A DNA stretch of 64,000 nt from Meghimatium bilineatum (GCA_034231615.1 CM067314.1:13457415-13521414); one strand, 5' to 3'. Shown: positions 33,349 to 44,471, numbered from the stretch's first letter. Notes: generated by a model from the letters alone, not told the origin. Program-made: numbers and translations.

Positions 33349-33587
33349 TCAAGTGAGACACCATTATCTGCCGTGCATGTTGTAAGAGGTGACTATGGAG
33401 GATTTGGGGTGGAGTTCATTGTCCCTTCCTATAGAGGGTCAAGCGACCCAGATGCCTAGCTGAATTCAGACATGTCAGGCAGAAAGACAAGATATGCAGC
33501 CAAGCTTTAAACCATGACACAATGCATTCCATTCTTTCTGGACTACATTTTGCTAATCTGCAGGTGTTTTAGAACAAAAGTAGAAAA
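33349..33587 (+). mobile_element. SINE-A copy, old
   Basis: Matches from CCATTATCTGCCGTGCATG to TCTGCAGGTGTTTTAGAAC. The head is lost. It abuts an RTE-1 fragment. Confidence 0.7.
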
Positions 33588-34110
33588 AATAATTTTTCAG
33601 AGTTACATTATTCTAACTCATGGAAACGAGTCTTGGACAATGAATAAACAGGATAGTGGAAAATTAGAGGCAACAGAGATCTGGTTCTGTAGAAGAATGC
33701 TGTCTTCAGCTATATTCTATAGAAGTGTATCATAGACAGCTAGGAAAATTAATGAGGAGGTGCTGAGAGTCAAATGCGAGATGGAGGCTACTTAATAATA
33801 TAATAAAGAGACAATCTTTATTTTTTCGGCATGAAACAGGAAGATCTCAAACAGCTACTTAATAATATCATAAAGAGACAATCTTTATTTTTTCGGCATG
33901 AAACAGGAAGATCTCAAACAGGAAGATCTCAAACAGGAAGATCTCGAACAGGAAGATCTCGAACAGGAAGATCTCAAACAGGAAGGTCTCGAACAGGAAG
34001 GTCTCGAGAACATAATTAACAATGGGCAAGATTGAAGGCAGGATGACAGTATGAGAAAATATTAGATAGTCTGACATTGTGGCATGGTAGAAAGTCAACA
34101 AGGATCCTGA
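33570..34110 (+). mobile_element. RTE-1 fragment with internal minisatellite
   Basis: The plus strand reads ILTHGNESWTMNKQDSGKLE and ATEIWFCRRML, then the RQSLFFRHE segment, which is duplicated and followed by a 15-bp array. The text resumes after the array with ENIVTT-like and KILDSLTLWH-like coding. Confidence 0.75.
33790..34013 (+). repeat. Two-level tandem repeat in RTE-1 fragment
   Basis: A roughly 60-bp block (ATAAAGAGACAATCTTTATT...) occurs twice, followed by eight or nine 15-bp units AGGAAGATCTCAAAC. Confidence 0.93.
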
Positions 34111-34119
34111 TAATGCCGG

Positions 34120-34352
34120 CTGCTAAGCGCCTAATTGGAGGAAAGTTGCCCAGTGGTTGACCCATGCACAATACCAGGTCGTCTCATAACATAGACCCCT
34201 TCTCAGTAGATGGCTTCTTTAATAGGCGCCGGATTAAGCTGGAATCTCCTGGGTATGAAAGAAAGCTTTGAGAAACTATCAAACTGCATATAGGATGTAA
34301 GGACAAGTTACTCATAAATTCTGGAGTTAGTGACAAACAAAACAGACAAACA
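34120..34352. mobile_element. Dispersed repeat G, copy 2 (longest)
   Basis: Extends the core leftwards with GGTTGACCCATGCACAATAC and CATAACATAGACCCCTTCTC. Same orientation as copy 1. Confidence 0.7.
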
Positions 34353-34489
34353 CATCTTTAAAAAAAATAAAGTCAGTGTAGTGGTCTGGCAAATTATGTT
34401 TTTTGTTTTTTTACTCCCCTCCCCCCCTCTAAAAATCCCTTTGCAAGGTTGCCACATGGACTGATTTTTAATATTTTAAATGATGTGTT

Positions 34490-34640
34490 TAAGTTGTTAA
34501 TTTTTTCTGTACCTATACGCCCCCTGTTTCATATCATCAGGCGAAGATCTTTGATCGAAACGTCAACTCTTTCTTTGTCTTTATTCATTTATTTATACTT
34601 CTTTTTTATAATCTTTTTTTTTAGTAGTGATTTGTATTTG
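34490..34640 (+). mobile_element. PLE terminal (pLTR-like) remnant
   Basis: Contains GAAGATCTTTGATCGAAACG followed by TCAACTCTTTC, the hammerhead-derived core motif found in the terminal repeats of many Penelope-like elements. Only the CGAAAC side of the core is intact; CTGATGA reads ATCAGGCGA. It lies 110 bp before a SPAG16 exon. Confidence 0.45.
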
Positions 34641-34748
34641 TAACACATATTCACTTATTCAACATTATCATATTCATTTTGACTGACCAAACATTTATTT
34701 GGCATTCTGTAAATATTTCATTACTGCTTGTTATTTCTCAATCTACAG

Positions 34749-34915
34749 GTTAAAACGCCATTATGACCAGTATATTCCAAATATGGAAGCTTTAAAGGCT
34801 CGTTATGAAGCTGCTATTAAGGAGAAAGCCTTAGCCAACCTGGAGCGTGACAGGGCATTCAACCAGATCAATGAACTAATTGAAACTAAAAATGATAATT
34901 TTATTTGTGATAACA
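34749..34915 (+). CDS. SPAG16: SPAG16 exon (coiled coil, part 3)
   Basis: The acceptor is TCTACAG; the likely donor is GTATGT at 34,916. It encodes LKRHYDQYIPNMEALKARYE through NLERDRAFNQINELIETK, a strong match to SPAG16. The last dozen codons (NDNFICDN) are not recognisably conserved, so the true donor or an additional small exon is uncertain. With this donor the phase (1) matches the next exon. Confidence 0.88.
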
Positions 34916-34967
34916 GTATGTATTGTAATTTTTTAATTCAACATAGACTATTTTTTATTTTGGTAAT

Positions 34968-35190
34968 CATCATCATCATCAGGTGCCATGCCGGCTGGCA
35001 TAGGTGGTCATGGCTCTCCACAGCTCTCTGTCCACAGTATTATGTATCAAAGTCGTTGTTGTTTCCTTGCCATGCCAGGTTGTCAAACTGTCTAATATTT
35101 TCTCACGTTGTCGCCCTCTGTCTCGGTTGCCTTCAATTGTGCCTGTTGTGACTATGTTCTCTGAACCTGCCTGGTTTGGTAATACTGTTC
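34968..35190 (-). mobile_element. RTE-1 3' fragment
   Basis: Minus-strand RTE-1 terminus, from the LENIVTT region to the tail (ATCATCATCATCAGG on the + strand). It lies 50 bp after the SPAG16 exon at 34,749-34,915. Confidence 0.8.
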
Positions 35191-35346
35191 TTAAATTGGT
35201 AAGAATATTTTATGCACATTTCTTATATAAATAAGACTATATTTTGTTTGTAAATCTATTTTCCATATAAGCAAGACTATTTTTTAATATTAGGAAGTCT
35301 ATTTTCTAGCCGAACCCATTTTAGTGCTTACCCATTTTAGCACCTT

Positions 35347-35560
35347 CGTGTTATGCTGATGATAGGGCTAATATTGCTGTGGAGAATCATTACATATTGT
35401 TTTGCTGTACGTTGAATGCTTCAGATCTCCAAAAAAAGTTCACACATCAGACAAACCGCCATGCAACAGTAAAATCCTAGTAGATAATATGCCTATGCCT
35501 ATATAGATGAAGCTTTCATCTTGTGGAAGCCTCACAGAACTTCATCAATACAATTATGTT
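35347..35560 (+). mobile_element. Possible LINE RT fragment
   Basis: A CYADDRANIAVENHYILFC-like segment resembles an RT motif C followed by DLQKKF, but stops follow quickly and no family could be assigned. Confidence 0.35.
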
Positions 35561-35735
35561 TTTAGCCTCTCTGAGTAGGAGACTTCTTCTCAAAGCATTG
35601 TACACCTCTGAGAGTTGGAGTCTTGGGTATACGATAAAGCTCAGGAGAATCTCCACATAATACAAAAAGATATAAGAGCTAATTTGCCCAAAATTCCTGG
35701 GGATCACAAAATAACAGACAAACATAATTTATATC
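35560..35735. mobile_element. Dispersed repeat G, copy 3
   Basis: Diverged core (GAGTAGGAGACTTCTTCTCA, CAAAATTCCTGGGGATCAC). Same orientation as copies 1 and 2. Confidence 0.55.
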
Positions 35736-36059
35736 TAAATAAACTTTTGTAATTCTCATAGATGCCAATCTATTAAGATGGAAAATTGTACCAAAATCCC
35801 CAAAACATTTGAAATATCCACACAAAGAAAAATCTCACCTTGGTGCCCAATGATATTCAGGTCACTGCAATAAGATCCTGTATCAAAGATGATCTAGGTA
35901 CATCCTTGAAAATTGCTATATAGTTCAGTTTGGTACCCTTACACCATTTGATCTTAATACCAATCATTCATTTATTTAGACCTAGTTGGGGCCTTAGTTG
36001 TGTTTTCGTTCATGTTGTTTTATAGTTGTTTTATTTTGTTCTCATGCCCTATATTTCTA

Positions 36060-36350
36060 ATGCACGTCTCTGTGACAATATACATACATCATTGTTACCT
36101 TAGATGTCTCTGCTGTTAAATGTCTGCCATCTAATGCTCTTGTGATAATGCCTTTATTTTTACCGTTTGTCTTGTATCTAGAAATTGTGTACTGTAGAAG
36201 TGTATATTTTCTTGACAAAGACTTTTAGGTTGAAACATTGAAACTATCATATACACTGTTTGTGTTTTTTCATGCCCATTGTTCTGATATAGATAGTTTA
36301 TACATTCATTGTAAAACTGATTGACCTTGTGTTTTATATAAGTAGAAAAG
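36060..36350 (+). mobile_element. PLE terminal remnant
   Basis: Contains CTTGACAAAGACTTTTAGGT followed by TGAAACATTGAAAC, a degraded version of the same motif as at 34,535 and 45,552. No coding part of a PLE is attached. Confidence 0.35.
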
Positions 36351-36354
36351 TAAA

Positions 36355-37070
36355 TAAATACATATTGTTGTTCGTCCATCACATGATGATGATGACCATT
36401 TGTTACATCCACTTTTAAAAATTCAATTATAGTTATGTCCTTGATTATGAGTTTGTCCGGCTCTGTGGCGAAGTGGTACAGAGCGCGTCTGTGACGGTAA
36501 AGGTACGGAGTTCGATCCTCACCACAGGCAATTGTGCATCCGGACCGTTCAGAAAGCAATGGCAACCTACTGAACGTATTTATATTGCCTAGAAAATCAC
36601 CACACCCAACAAATGCTGGGTTGATAGCTACGTCCTGAATAGGATATGCTACCAATTTTTTTTTTTTTTAGATGGCTAATGAGCCCTACTTGAGCTGTAA
36701 ATTTCCTTGGACAGTTCGGACATGGAATGACGACTGTAGACGGATCTTGGTCTATCCGTGACTTTCTAGCTGCTCTCCGCTGTTGAGCTGCTGCATTTCT
36801 CTTCTTTTCACAAGATGATGCTCTCTTTTTTATTTTAGAACGCCATGTAGATCTATTTTGTGCAAGTTCTTCCCATGTATCGTGGTCTATTTCAAAGGCT
36901 TTCAGTGAGTTCTTTAACGAGTCCTTGTAGTGCTTCCTTTGGCCACCTTGAGATCGTATACCCTTCTCTAGCTCACCATAGAGAAGTATCTTTGGCAGAG
37001 TAAATACATATACAGTAGCCATATCAGTAGTAGACCATCCTATGTGGTCCAACCTGTTTATCAGCATTAC
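36355..37070 (-). mobile_element. LINE-D, C2H2-tailed LINE 3' end
   Basis: The minus strand is open for 156 codons: LPKILLYGELEKGIRSQGGQ, KHYKDSLKNSLKAFEIDHDT, WEELAQNRSTWRSKIKK and a C2H2 finger CPNCPRKFTAQVGLISH. This C-terminus is common in animal LINE polyproteins. Its 3' UTR lies at 36,355-36,450, and SINE-F is inserted between the two parts. Confidence 0.8.
36457..36672 (+). mobile_element. SINE-F, tRNA-headed
   Basis: A-box TGGCGAAGTGG (36,466-36,476) and B-box GAGTTCGATCC (36,508-36,518) are near-perfect. The body GAAAGCAATGGCAACCTACT, TGCCTAGAAAATCACC is followed by a T-run. It is inserted in LINE-D. The head looks like a tRNA but lacks a closing acceptor stem. Confidence 0.85.
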
Positions 37071-37372
37071 TTACATAGCTCATGCTAACATTTTTGTTGA
37101 CCCATCAAAGTTGTGGTCACAGTTATTGTTGCTTGACTTCTTTTTCACTATCTAGGATGCTATCGATTTGGCCACACGTCATCATCCTTGTCCCTCCAAG
37201 TAATTGACTAGATCATGAAAATTGGCACAGCCGTTAAAAATAAAAACTTAGGAAAATAGTGGACTTTATAGGAATAATTGAAAGATCTGATCCGAGTTAT
37301 GCTGATGATGTTATCCATGTGGTGTGGGGTCAGAACAAAGAATTGCAACACTTTTGAAAACCATACATGTTA

Positions 37373-37670
37373 TCATCATCATCATCATCATCATCATCAA
37401 GTGCTGTCTCTGCAACGAAGGTTGGCTGCAACAGACCTCCAATATCCCCTGTCTCTTGTTTTAGTGGTGCACTCTGCTAAACTGTAAAAAAATTTGAAAA
37501 CAGAATTGATGCCCTTGAGATGTAGGTATATAGAAGAATAGGGAGAACATCATAGAAAGATAAGAAAATAAACAAAGAGGTACTAGAAACACTTAATATG
37601 AAGAAGAATTACTAAAGAAATAAAGATCATGCAAATAAAATATTTTGGGCACATTAAAATTCTTTACTTT
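37373..37670. mobile_element. RTE-4 fragment with 5' inversion
   Basis: 37,373-37,485 is the RTE-4 3' end on the minus strand (tail (ATC)n at the left). 37,486-37,670 is the upstream RTE-4 segment on the plus strand (KFENRIDALEM, YRRIGRTS, LETLNMKK). The two halves meet head to head. Confidence 0.75.
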
Positions 37671-37728
37671 ATATGATTTTCTTATATGACTTTTACTATA
37701 CCTGTTTCAATGAATGTTTCTAATCCAG

Positions 37729-37862
37729 AAGGAGAGCAAGAGAAAGCTAATGAAAGTAAAGGACCTACACAGAAACAGCTTTTACAAGAACGGCAGAAAA
37801 GAACACCAGGTGGAGATGCCATTTCTGAAAACGTTCCACCTGGTTTTAAGAGATTTGTCAAT
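37729..37862 (+). CDS. SPAG16: SPAG16 exon (charged linker)
   Basis: The acceptor is AATCCAG and the donor GTGAGT. It encodes GEQEKANESKGPTQKQLLQE through NVPPGFKRFVN, a lysine- and glutamate-rich linker between coiled coil and propeller. The GPTQK motif is shared with vertebrate SPAG16. It ends in phase 0. A SINE-B copy starts about 35 bp downstream. Confidence 0.85.
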
Positions 37863-37897
37863 GTGAGTTGGTTTTTAATTTTAAAGTTTTGTTCGCT

Positions 37898-38028
37898 TTT
37901 GTTCTCAAACTCCTATCATATCTCTCTTGTAGCAGGATGTTCTTACTATATTTCCAGCAGGAAATATGTCCAGAGAATGGAAATGTGTTGTCGCTACATT
38001 TTATTTGTGCCAATGGCCCAACACAAAG
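37898..38028 (-). mobile_element. SINE-B copy, truncated
   Basis: Minus-strand copy missing its GAA tail; 35 bp after a SPAG16 exon donor. Confidence 0.75.
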
Positions 38029-39589
38029 GGGAGGGGTTAAGATTGGTGTCAGAGTTCTAGAATTATGGTGTAGGATGTGTAGTTATTGGGAGGGGGGTGG
38101 TTTCACGGGTGATGATAGGAATAGTGTTAGCTAGTGTAACAGACATCTGCGATTGCATTACCCATTGTGGTTTAGCATCGACTCTTCTGCTGATTCTGTT
38201 GTCAAATGACATTTCCGTAATGCCACGGAAGATGCACAAATTAAACACAGATTTACATGTCTTTGCGCATAACAAGAGAAAAGGTTCAGCACTCAATGGG
38301 CACAGACACAATACGTCCTATTACATGAGACAAATTTACTGGCTGCAGAACACCCCTTGTGCAAGACAGATGTAAATGGCAAACCATCTCAGCATAGAGT
38401 CAATACACATTCACAAACATTCACACACAACAAACATTTAACATAATATCTGTATTAGTTATAGAAGGGCCGTTTAATTAGTTATAGGTCTTCTTGTAAA
38501 CATGGATAACATATATAGACAATACAAATGTTAAATGTTTGTTGTTACTGAGGATATTTCAATACCTGTACGGGATGTTTGTTGTTGTTGTAATAGTCCT
38601 TGTCTCGATCGGTCCGTTCGGGTGACTTTGTGTGCACGGTTTGAAAGGCCTGATGAAATCGCATCTTTTTTTGGAGATGCGGTTAGTCAAGTATGGAAGA
38701 ACGCGTGTTCAATAGTTGCTAGGCGATTTGGTGCCGTTGAACGGACTGGTTCAATTCCTGTTAGTCTCAAGAATTTTTAAATATTGTCCTCTGGCTTCCT
38801 TATTATATTTACCTGTACATACTCTTTATAGTGTAGTGGGAGAGATCTAGCACCAAAAGGTTTGCTCAGAGTGCATCAATGTCGATTCAGAAAAATAAAC
38901 TATCCATGATAATATATTTCTACAAATGTAATTTCCACTTGTTAAAAATAGGCCTATAGCTAGAAGATCAATGACAGGAACTTGCTGGTAAAAAGGGAAT
39001 CTAGGAAAACATGGAGAAGAAAGACCATGAAACTTCGTAGAGGTGAGAATTATATGGAATTAATGAAGCTGACAACATATCCAAGGATAGAGATAAATTG
39101 TCCAAAGCAGATACATCCAGATATATGTAAACACCCTAGAGGACTATAGGACTTGATTGATTGATTGATTGATTGAATGTCCACTTGCTCTTGATGTATG
39201 AATCAGAAAGATACATCAGAGACAACAAGCACTGAAACAAACACTGACTTAAGAGGCTTTGAAGGAAGATGGCTTATGATTCTTCAAATGAGCTGGAAAA
39301 CAATAATATCTAACACTGAAATTAGTTGCGGACTTGGCCAGAGGATACAGATTTAAAGCAAAAAACTATGGGCCAGCCACTCTGACCTGGAGAAGACAGT
39401 GGACTTTGTCCTGATGGCAGGCCTGACAATATAACATGATCAAAGATGCTGAACACAAAAAAAAAAGATGAAATTAGTTGGCAAACAGGCATCGATTCTT
39501 CTTTTATTTTATTTCATTTAAATGTATCTTTATTTGTAAATTGAGTGAACAACGTAATTTATTAACAATCCTGAAACTTTGTAAACTCC
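38029..39589. other. Intron sequence, nothing assigned
   Basis: Contains an open frame of 81 codons at 38,535-38,780 with a Cys-rich start (RDVCCCCNSPCLD) but no family match, and a short (TTGA)n at 39,152-39,174. I see no support for a gene. Confidence 0.45.
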
Positions 39590-39815
39590 TGTGGTACAGG
39601 CATCCCTCGACGACAAAAGATATTCTTGAAGGTATGGTGGAAAGGGGAAGAAGACGAGGTGGTCAGAAGAAGACATGGATGGATAATATCAAGAACTGGA
39701 CGGGGTGTGAAGTTTTCAAACTCATCAGGATGGTAGAGAATAGAGATGCGTGGAGATCTTCCTGCACCAAATGTCTCATTGTGACACCCCTACCACCCTG
39801 AGGGGTAATAGGTTT
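39590..39815 (+). mobile_element. RTE-5 3' fragment
   Basis: Encodes DILEGMVERGRRRGGQKKTW, MDNIKNWTGCEVFKLIRMVE and NRDAWRSSC, then a stop and a TTATTATTAT-like tail. Same family as 48,690-48,935. Confidence 0.75.
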
Positions 39816-39861
39816 TATTATTATATTTTTTTGTCGCTAGAATAAACTTAACTCTCTTTTA

Positions 39862-40150
39862 GCTCATACAATGGATCGAGCTGACGTTTTGAACTCCTTA
39901 AGATATTTAGCATGCGAGAGTGAGACTAGTGGTGATGATGATTCCTTTTCAATGGCCAGGATTAAAGATCAGGGATTGAAATGCGGTGTTGCTAGAAGTG
40001 AACATTTTGGAGGACGCAGAAGAATAATGGTCAAGCAGCATAGGACCAGTACTGTCGGCAGAAGTGTAATGGCGGATACACTCGAGGAGAGATCAGAGCA
40101 ACTATGGATGTGTCCAATTTGCAGTGATGATGATCTGAAGACTAACTGAC
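39862..40150 (+). mobile_element. LINE-B C-terminal fragment, open frame
   Basis: An open frame of 92 codons from MDRADVLNSLRYLACESETS to CPICSDDDLKTN ends at the native stop, with the start of the ACTAAC tail after it. This is the best-preserved C-terminus of the family. A CxxC...(C/D) cluster near the end could be a metal site. Confidence 0.85.
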
Positions 40151-40412
40151 AGTTCCATAGAGCTTTGATTCTAGTGATGTTTCTCTGGGCCAGTGCGTTT
40201 ATCTCAGCATCTCATTTTAAGAATATTCTTGAAGGTGCTTGTCCACATGTAGGCTACTACACATGGCTATGTTGCCAATCTTGAATTTTTGTACATGTAA
40301 CTACAGAATTGTGTCTTGTTCTCAGGCATAGAGTACAACTTGTTCTGATCTGTTCATAATCTGATAATTCTTCATTAAAGTTTATGGCTTTCTTATTTAT
40401 TTGATCATCTGT
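40147..40412 (-). mobile_element. LINE-A 3' fragment
   Basis: A minus-strand copy of the LINE-A C-terminal coding region, readable from the QMIKSIRK area to the LYGTLYEL area, with many indels. It abuts a LINE-B fragment at 40,147 without an obvious junction repeat. Confidence 0.7.
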
Positions 40413-40502
40413 TCAAAGCACCAAAGAAGAAATTTGGAAGTGAAGGTGGAAGCATGTTTTTTTAGCAGACCAGATATATATGATTTTGCAGTGGAATCCT
40501 TG

Positions 40503-40700
40503 TGCCAATTAGTTAGTTAGTTAGTCGTCGGATCATCATTGCAAACTGGACACGTCCACAGTTGCTCCGATCTCTCCTTGAGTGTATCCGCCATTACACT
40601 TCTGCTGACAGTACTGGTCCTATGCTGCTTGACCATCATTCTTCTGCGCCGTCCAAAATGTTAACTTCCAGCAACACAGCATTTCAATCTGCTCTGTAGA
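40503..40700 (-). mobile_element. LINE-B 3' fragment
   Basis: A minus-strand C-terminal region with the tail visible as GTTAGTTAGTTAGTCGTCGG on the + strand. It is almost an inverted partner of 39,862-40,150, only 350 bp away. Confidence 0.8.
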
Positions 40701-40802
40701 TCTAAGACATGACCTTATGACCCTGTGGTTAAGAATATTCCCATACAAACAATAAATGTTGACAAACAGGTATCTCTGCTGCATAGTCAATGTCTCATGG
40801 CT

Positions 40803-41020
40803 AGAACTGAAAAATAGAACTGAAAAATAGAACTGAAAAATAGAACTGAAAAATAGAACTGAAAAATAGAACTGAAAAATAGAACTGAAAAATAGAACTG
40901 AAAAATAGAACTGAAAAATAGAACTGAAAAATAGAACTGAAAAATAGAACTGAAAAATAGAACTGAAAAATAGAACTGAAAAATAGAACTGAAAAATAGA
41001 ACTGAAAAATAGAACTGAAG
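40803..41020 (+). repeat. 13-bp tandem array
   Basis: About 17 nearly perfect units of TAGAACTGAAAAA. Very homogeneous, so recently expanded. Confidence 0.98.
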
Positions 41021-41582
41021 GTTAAATAGAGAAAGTGGCATTGATTGGGCCCTCAATCTTAAAACATCATTCCTTAAGTAAACATGCCCTTTTACAGAAA
41101 CCAACATTTATGAGAAGAGCAGAAGAAACCAAAGAATAAAACGTGTCTAAGAACAGCAGGTAATTGTGTCAAAAATAATGTTTTCTGTTTTGCAAGCCAT
41201 TGAAGCATATTGCGGCATATAATGTTTGGTCCATATTTTTCATTGCCCAACGGCATACCTAAGGATGATGTGGTCAGCATCAAGCCTGCCATCTTTACTT
41301 TCTCAGAAGATCTGGTACCCAAGAAAATAAAAGTCAATCTATAAAATATTTTAGTGGATCAAGAGCAGGAAGGGGAGTTTTTACCATATTTTTAATGCTA
41401 GATATAATATTTTATTTCCTATGGTGGAAGGGTAGGGGGAGTGAGAGAGGGGGTTGAATCACTGAAACCCCTTCTCCTTGTATCCATGGGCTTGTACAAA
41501 CCCCCTGTGTCTATCAGTGAAACAGATGTAATTTTGCAAAATTTGTATCACATAGGCGTATATTTTTTATATGGTGTTTCAG
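41021..41582. other. No recognised feature
   Basis: Intron sequence before the SPAG16 exon at 41,583; purine-rich near 41,420-41,450. Confidence 0.5.
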
Positions 41583-41707
41583 GATTCAGATTTTCCTATT
41601 GACACTGGCATCAACCCTGAACTTGAACCAGAAAAATCTACATTGACAAGATCAGGCGCGTTTCACTTATCCTCTACGATCAATGCTCACGCTAGTGCAG
41701 TCAGTGG
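41583..41707 (+). CDS. SPAG16: SPAG16 exon (pre-propeller and start of WD1)
   Basis: The acceptor is TTTCAG and the donor GTTAGT. It encodes DSDFPIDTGINPELEPEKST through INAHASAVS and the first two bases of Gly. The DSxFPID motif leads into the first WD40 blade in SPAG16. Phase 2 matches the exon 15 kb downstream. Confidence 0.9.
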
Positions 41708-41754
41708 GTTAGTTCATACGTACATCCTTTTTTTTCTCACTCTTAGTTATAGCA

Positions 41755-41960
41755 TAACCACATCATCAGGTACAGTCTCCACATCGAAGATTGACTGCAA
41801 TAGATGTCCAACATATTCTGTCTCTTGTCTTGGTAGTGCATCTGCTAGACTTTATCCTGTCCATCTCATGTTTTCCTCCCACTTGTATGTGTACCTACTA
41901 CTTGCTCTCTACTCTACTTTCAACTGAAGTCTTCAACAAGGTGTCATGTCTTTTTATATG
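41755..41960 (-). mobile_element. RTE-4 3' fragment
   Basis: A minus-strand match to the RTE-4 C-terminus (HDTLLKTLVE, RxRGRxxYKWE, CTTKTRDRxC). It lies 50 bp after the SPAG16 exon at 41,583-41,707. No long open frame. Confidence 0.75.
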
Positions 41961-42295
41961 TCGAAAGTGTTGCCTGGCGACAGATAGGCTGTCACAGAGT
42001 AGGGAAGCTCATTTGAATTAAAAGCTCATTTAAATCTGATTCCAAAATCGTATGTGCTAGGTCTACATGACACAAATTGAACCATGGCACAACACACATT
42101 CATGCTCCCTGGCAGAAATCACAAAAAAACTTGTGATTATCTGAGAGCAAACACAAAATAATACACCAAAGTATTTAATTTGTTTGATTTTTAAAAAGTC
42201 AGAAACTATTTGTTTTCTTCTTTCATGACGTTTTCCCTATTCTTCTACATAAAATAATGTTAACCCATAGTATTTAATGTTAGGTGAGTGTGAGA

Positions 42296-42519
42296 TGTTA
42301 GCGATATCACACTTAAGTGGCTGTGCTATAATATGAGGGTGGTAGCCATCTTCTCTCCCTCGCATTCTTTAGTTCCCGGACTGTCCAGTACCCAATGAAG
42401 ACTGGGTTGACCTGGGAGCTGTTGCTGTATAAAAAACATTTCCGCCTCATCTGAGGAATGAACCCTGGACCACTCATATGTAAAGACAATGTGCTAACCA
42501 CTGCGCTACTTGGCTACCC
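42296..42519 (-). mobile_element. SINE-D, tRNA-headed
   Basis: The minus strand has GCCAAGTAGCGCAGTGGTTA (A-box) and CCAGGGTTCATTCC (B-box), then a body GCTCCCAGGTCAACCCAGTC. The body is shared with 58,690-58,860. Confidence 0.85.
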
Positions 42520-42563
42520 CGATATATATATATATATATCCATGTATATTAGTTAGTATATCC

Positions 42564-42642
<79 letters not shown>
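42520..42642. repeat. (TA)n microsatellite
   Basis: Over 100 bp of almost pure TA between SINE-D and an RTE-4 fragment. Other TA runs: 18,168-18,193, 44,478-44,543, 54,210-54,249, 60,611-60,630. Confidence 0.98.
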
Positions 42643-42643
<1 letters not shown>

Positions 42644-43090
42644 TTCTATGTATCCTCATCTCAAAGGTCTCAATTCTATCTTCTAGCTGTTTGTTTATGT
42701 TTCTGAGCCATCACCATAAAAATCCTTAACTCTTCAAGGGTTGTAGGAATGTCACTCTGGAAACATCAACACAAAAATTTTGCCACGCCTCTGTTATCAA
42801 TTCTTTATTTGTGTGTGGAGAATCTTAATCATGTCCCTAGTATTTAATATGATCAATCCATAATATCAATGTAGCCATGCATTAATACAGAATATAGGCT
42901 ATGTAACATTTTACAATTCTAATTTTTAGTTTGTTTGTGATTTGTTTCAATGATAACAGTTTCCTCATGTCATTGAAAGTACTTTTTGCCATTCCTGTTC
43001 TCATTTTACCTGTTCTCATGTTTCACGTCCACCATCATAGTAATCATATGCCCAAGATACAGGTACTTGTTTACTTAGATCCACAAAGAT
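42643..43090 (-). mobile_element. RTE-4 internal fragment
   Basis: A minus-strand match to the RTE-4 YLGHIVTNDGRCETEVKRRI and WTLNKQLEDKIDAFEM regions, interrupted by about 100 bp of unrelated AT-rich text. It begins where the (TA)n run ends. Confidence 0.7.
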
Positions 43091-43200
43091 TTCTAAAAAC
43101 AACTATAACTACATTGTACAGGACAAAAATCAACGGTAAAATAAAAAGTACCACTTCTGGTGACGTACAGGCCTTTAACTGCTGACACTAGATAACTTTC

Positions 43201-43358
43201 CTGCCGAAGATGGATGTTTCGGGCCATTGGCACAAATAAAACGGCGACATAACGCATTTTCATTCTCTTTACTATATCCTGCTGGAAATCTAGTAGGGCC
43301 ATTGTCCTGCTACAAGAGAGATCCAGTGGGAGTTTGAAAATGAATGCTGAAGAAGATC
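43201..43358 (+). mobile_element. SINE-B copy (inverted pair, left member)
   Basis: The plus strand runs from CTGCCGAAGATGGATG to GAATGCTGAAGAAGAT. Faces a second copy at 43,507-43,645. Confidence 0.85.
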
Positions 43359-43506
43359 AATTTAGGTTATATCAGAGCTTTTAACCATCAAAATATAGTG
43401 GAAGATTGCTAATTGTAATAGCCCACATATATAACTGCATTGTAATAGCTTACATTTATAACTACCGGTAGGTCTACATTGTAATTGCCAACATCTATAA
43501 CTACAT

Positions 43507-43645
43507 TCTCAAATTCCTGCTGGATCTCTTTTGTAACAGGACAATGGCCCTACTAGATTTCCAACAGAATGTAGTCCAGAGAATGGAAATGAGTTGTGTC
43601 GTCGTTTTATTTGCGCCAATGGCTCCACACATCCATCCGTCTTTG
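43507..43645 (-). mobile_element. SINE-B copy (inverted pair, right member)
   Basis: Minus-strand copy 150 bp from its partner; the pair could form a hairpin of about 140 bp in the SPAG16 transcript. Confidence 0.82.
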
Positions 43646-43894
43646 TCAATTTATGTCTCTGAATTGGCTATATATAAACAAATCTTGTTGTACGCTGTGT
43701 CTAGAAGAAATGAGTGTTGTCATTATATCTAGGAAATTAACAACAGGGATGAAGACAATTGGTTTTTCCAAGATAAAACACTTGTTTCTGTGAAATAGGA
43801 AGTGGAAATATTCTTGCATGTAACAGTAAAGAATTGTGTTCAAATAAAAACCTGTATTAGTCTATCTATTTATCTATCTGTTTGCTAAACCCTT

Positions 43895-44471
43895 TATTGC
43901 CCTTCAGTATCAGGGGTAGAAGAGTCTCTGGAGATGGCCCTCGTGTTTGCTGAGTATATTGTGGAATTTGTCGCCTCTTTTATTTTGGTGGTACATCATT
44001 TTCGTGGTCAGCCTCTAGGTCCTCCTTCACTGTATCTGTGTAGCATAGCTTGCTGTGGTATATTATCTGATGTTAATCTGCTGATGTGTGCAAACCATTT
44101 GATCTATTGGCTCTTATAATATTCCAAAATTGGGGTGGTGCCGGTTCTTTGTCTAATGTTCTCATTTCTCACTCTGTCTCTGATATTCCTAGGATTCTGC
44201 GTAAGCATGCTATTTCAGCTGTCACAAGTTTATGTTTGTCTTGTGCTGTCATTGTCCATGATTGGAATTTGTAGCACAGCGTTGGAATAATAATCGTTTT
44301 GAATAGTGTTATTTTGGTGTTTAAATCTACATTTTTGTTTCTGAAGATTGGTGTCATTTGCCCAGGGCTTGGTACGCTTTACTACATCTATTGTGTATTT
44401 CTTTACTGCTCTTGCTGTCTGTTGTTATATCCTAGATGTGTGAATTCTGTCACTTGTTTAAGTTTGTTGTT

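Noticed and set aside
36457-36530. tRNA gene
   Set aside because: A- and B-boxes are good but the acceptor stem does not close and the unit continues into a SINE body shared with 14.6-14.9 kb.
38535-38780. Cys-rich small protein of 81 codons
   Set aside because: No homologous family recognised, no second support, within a SPAG16 intron; open frames of this length occur by chance.
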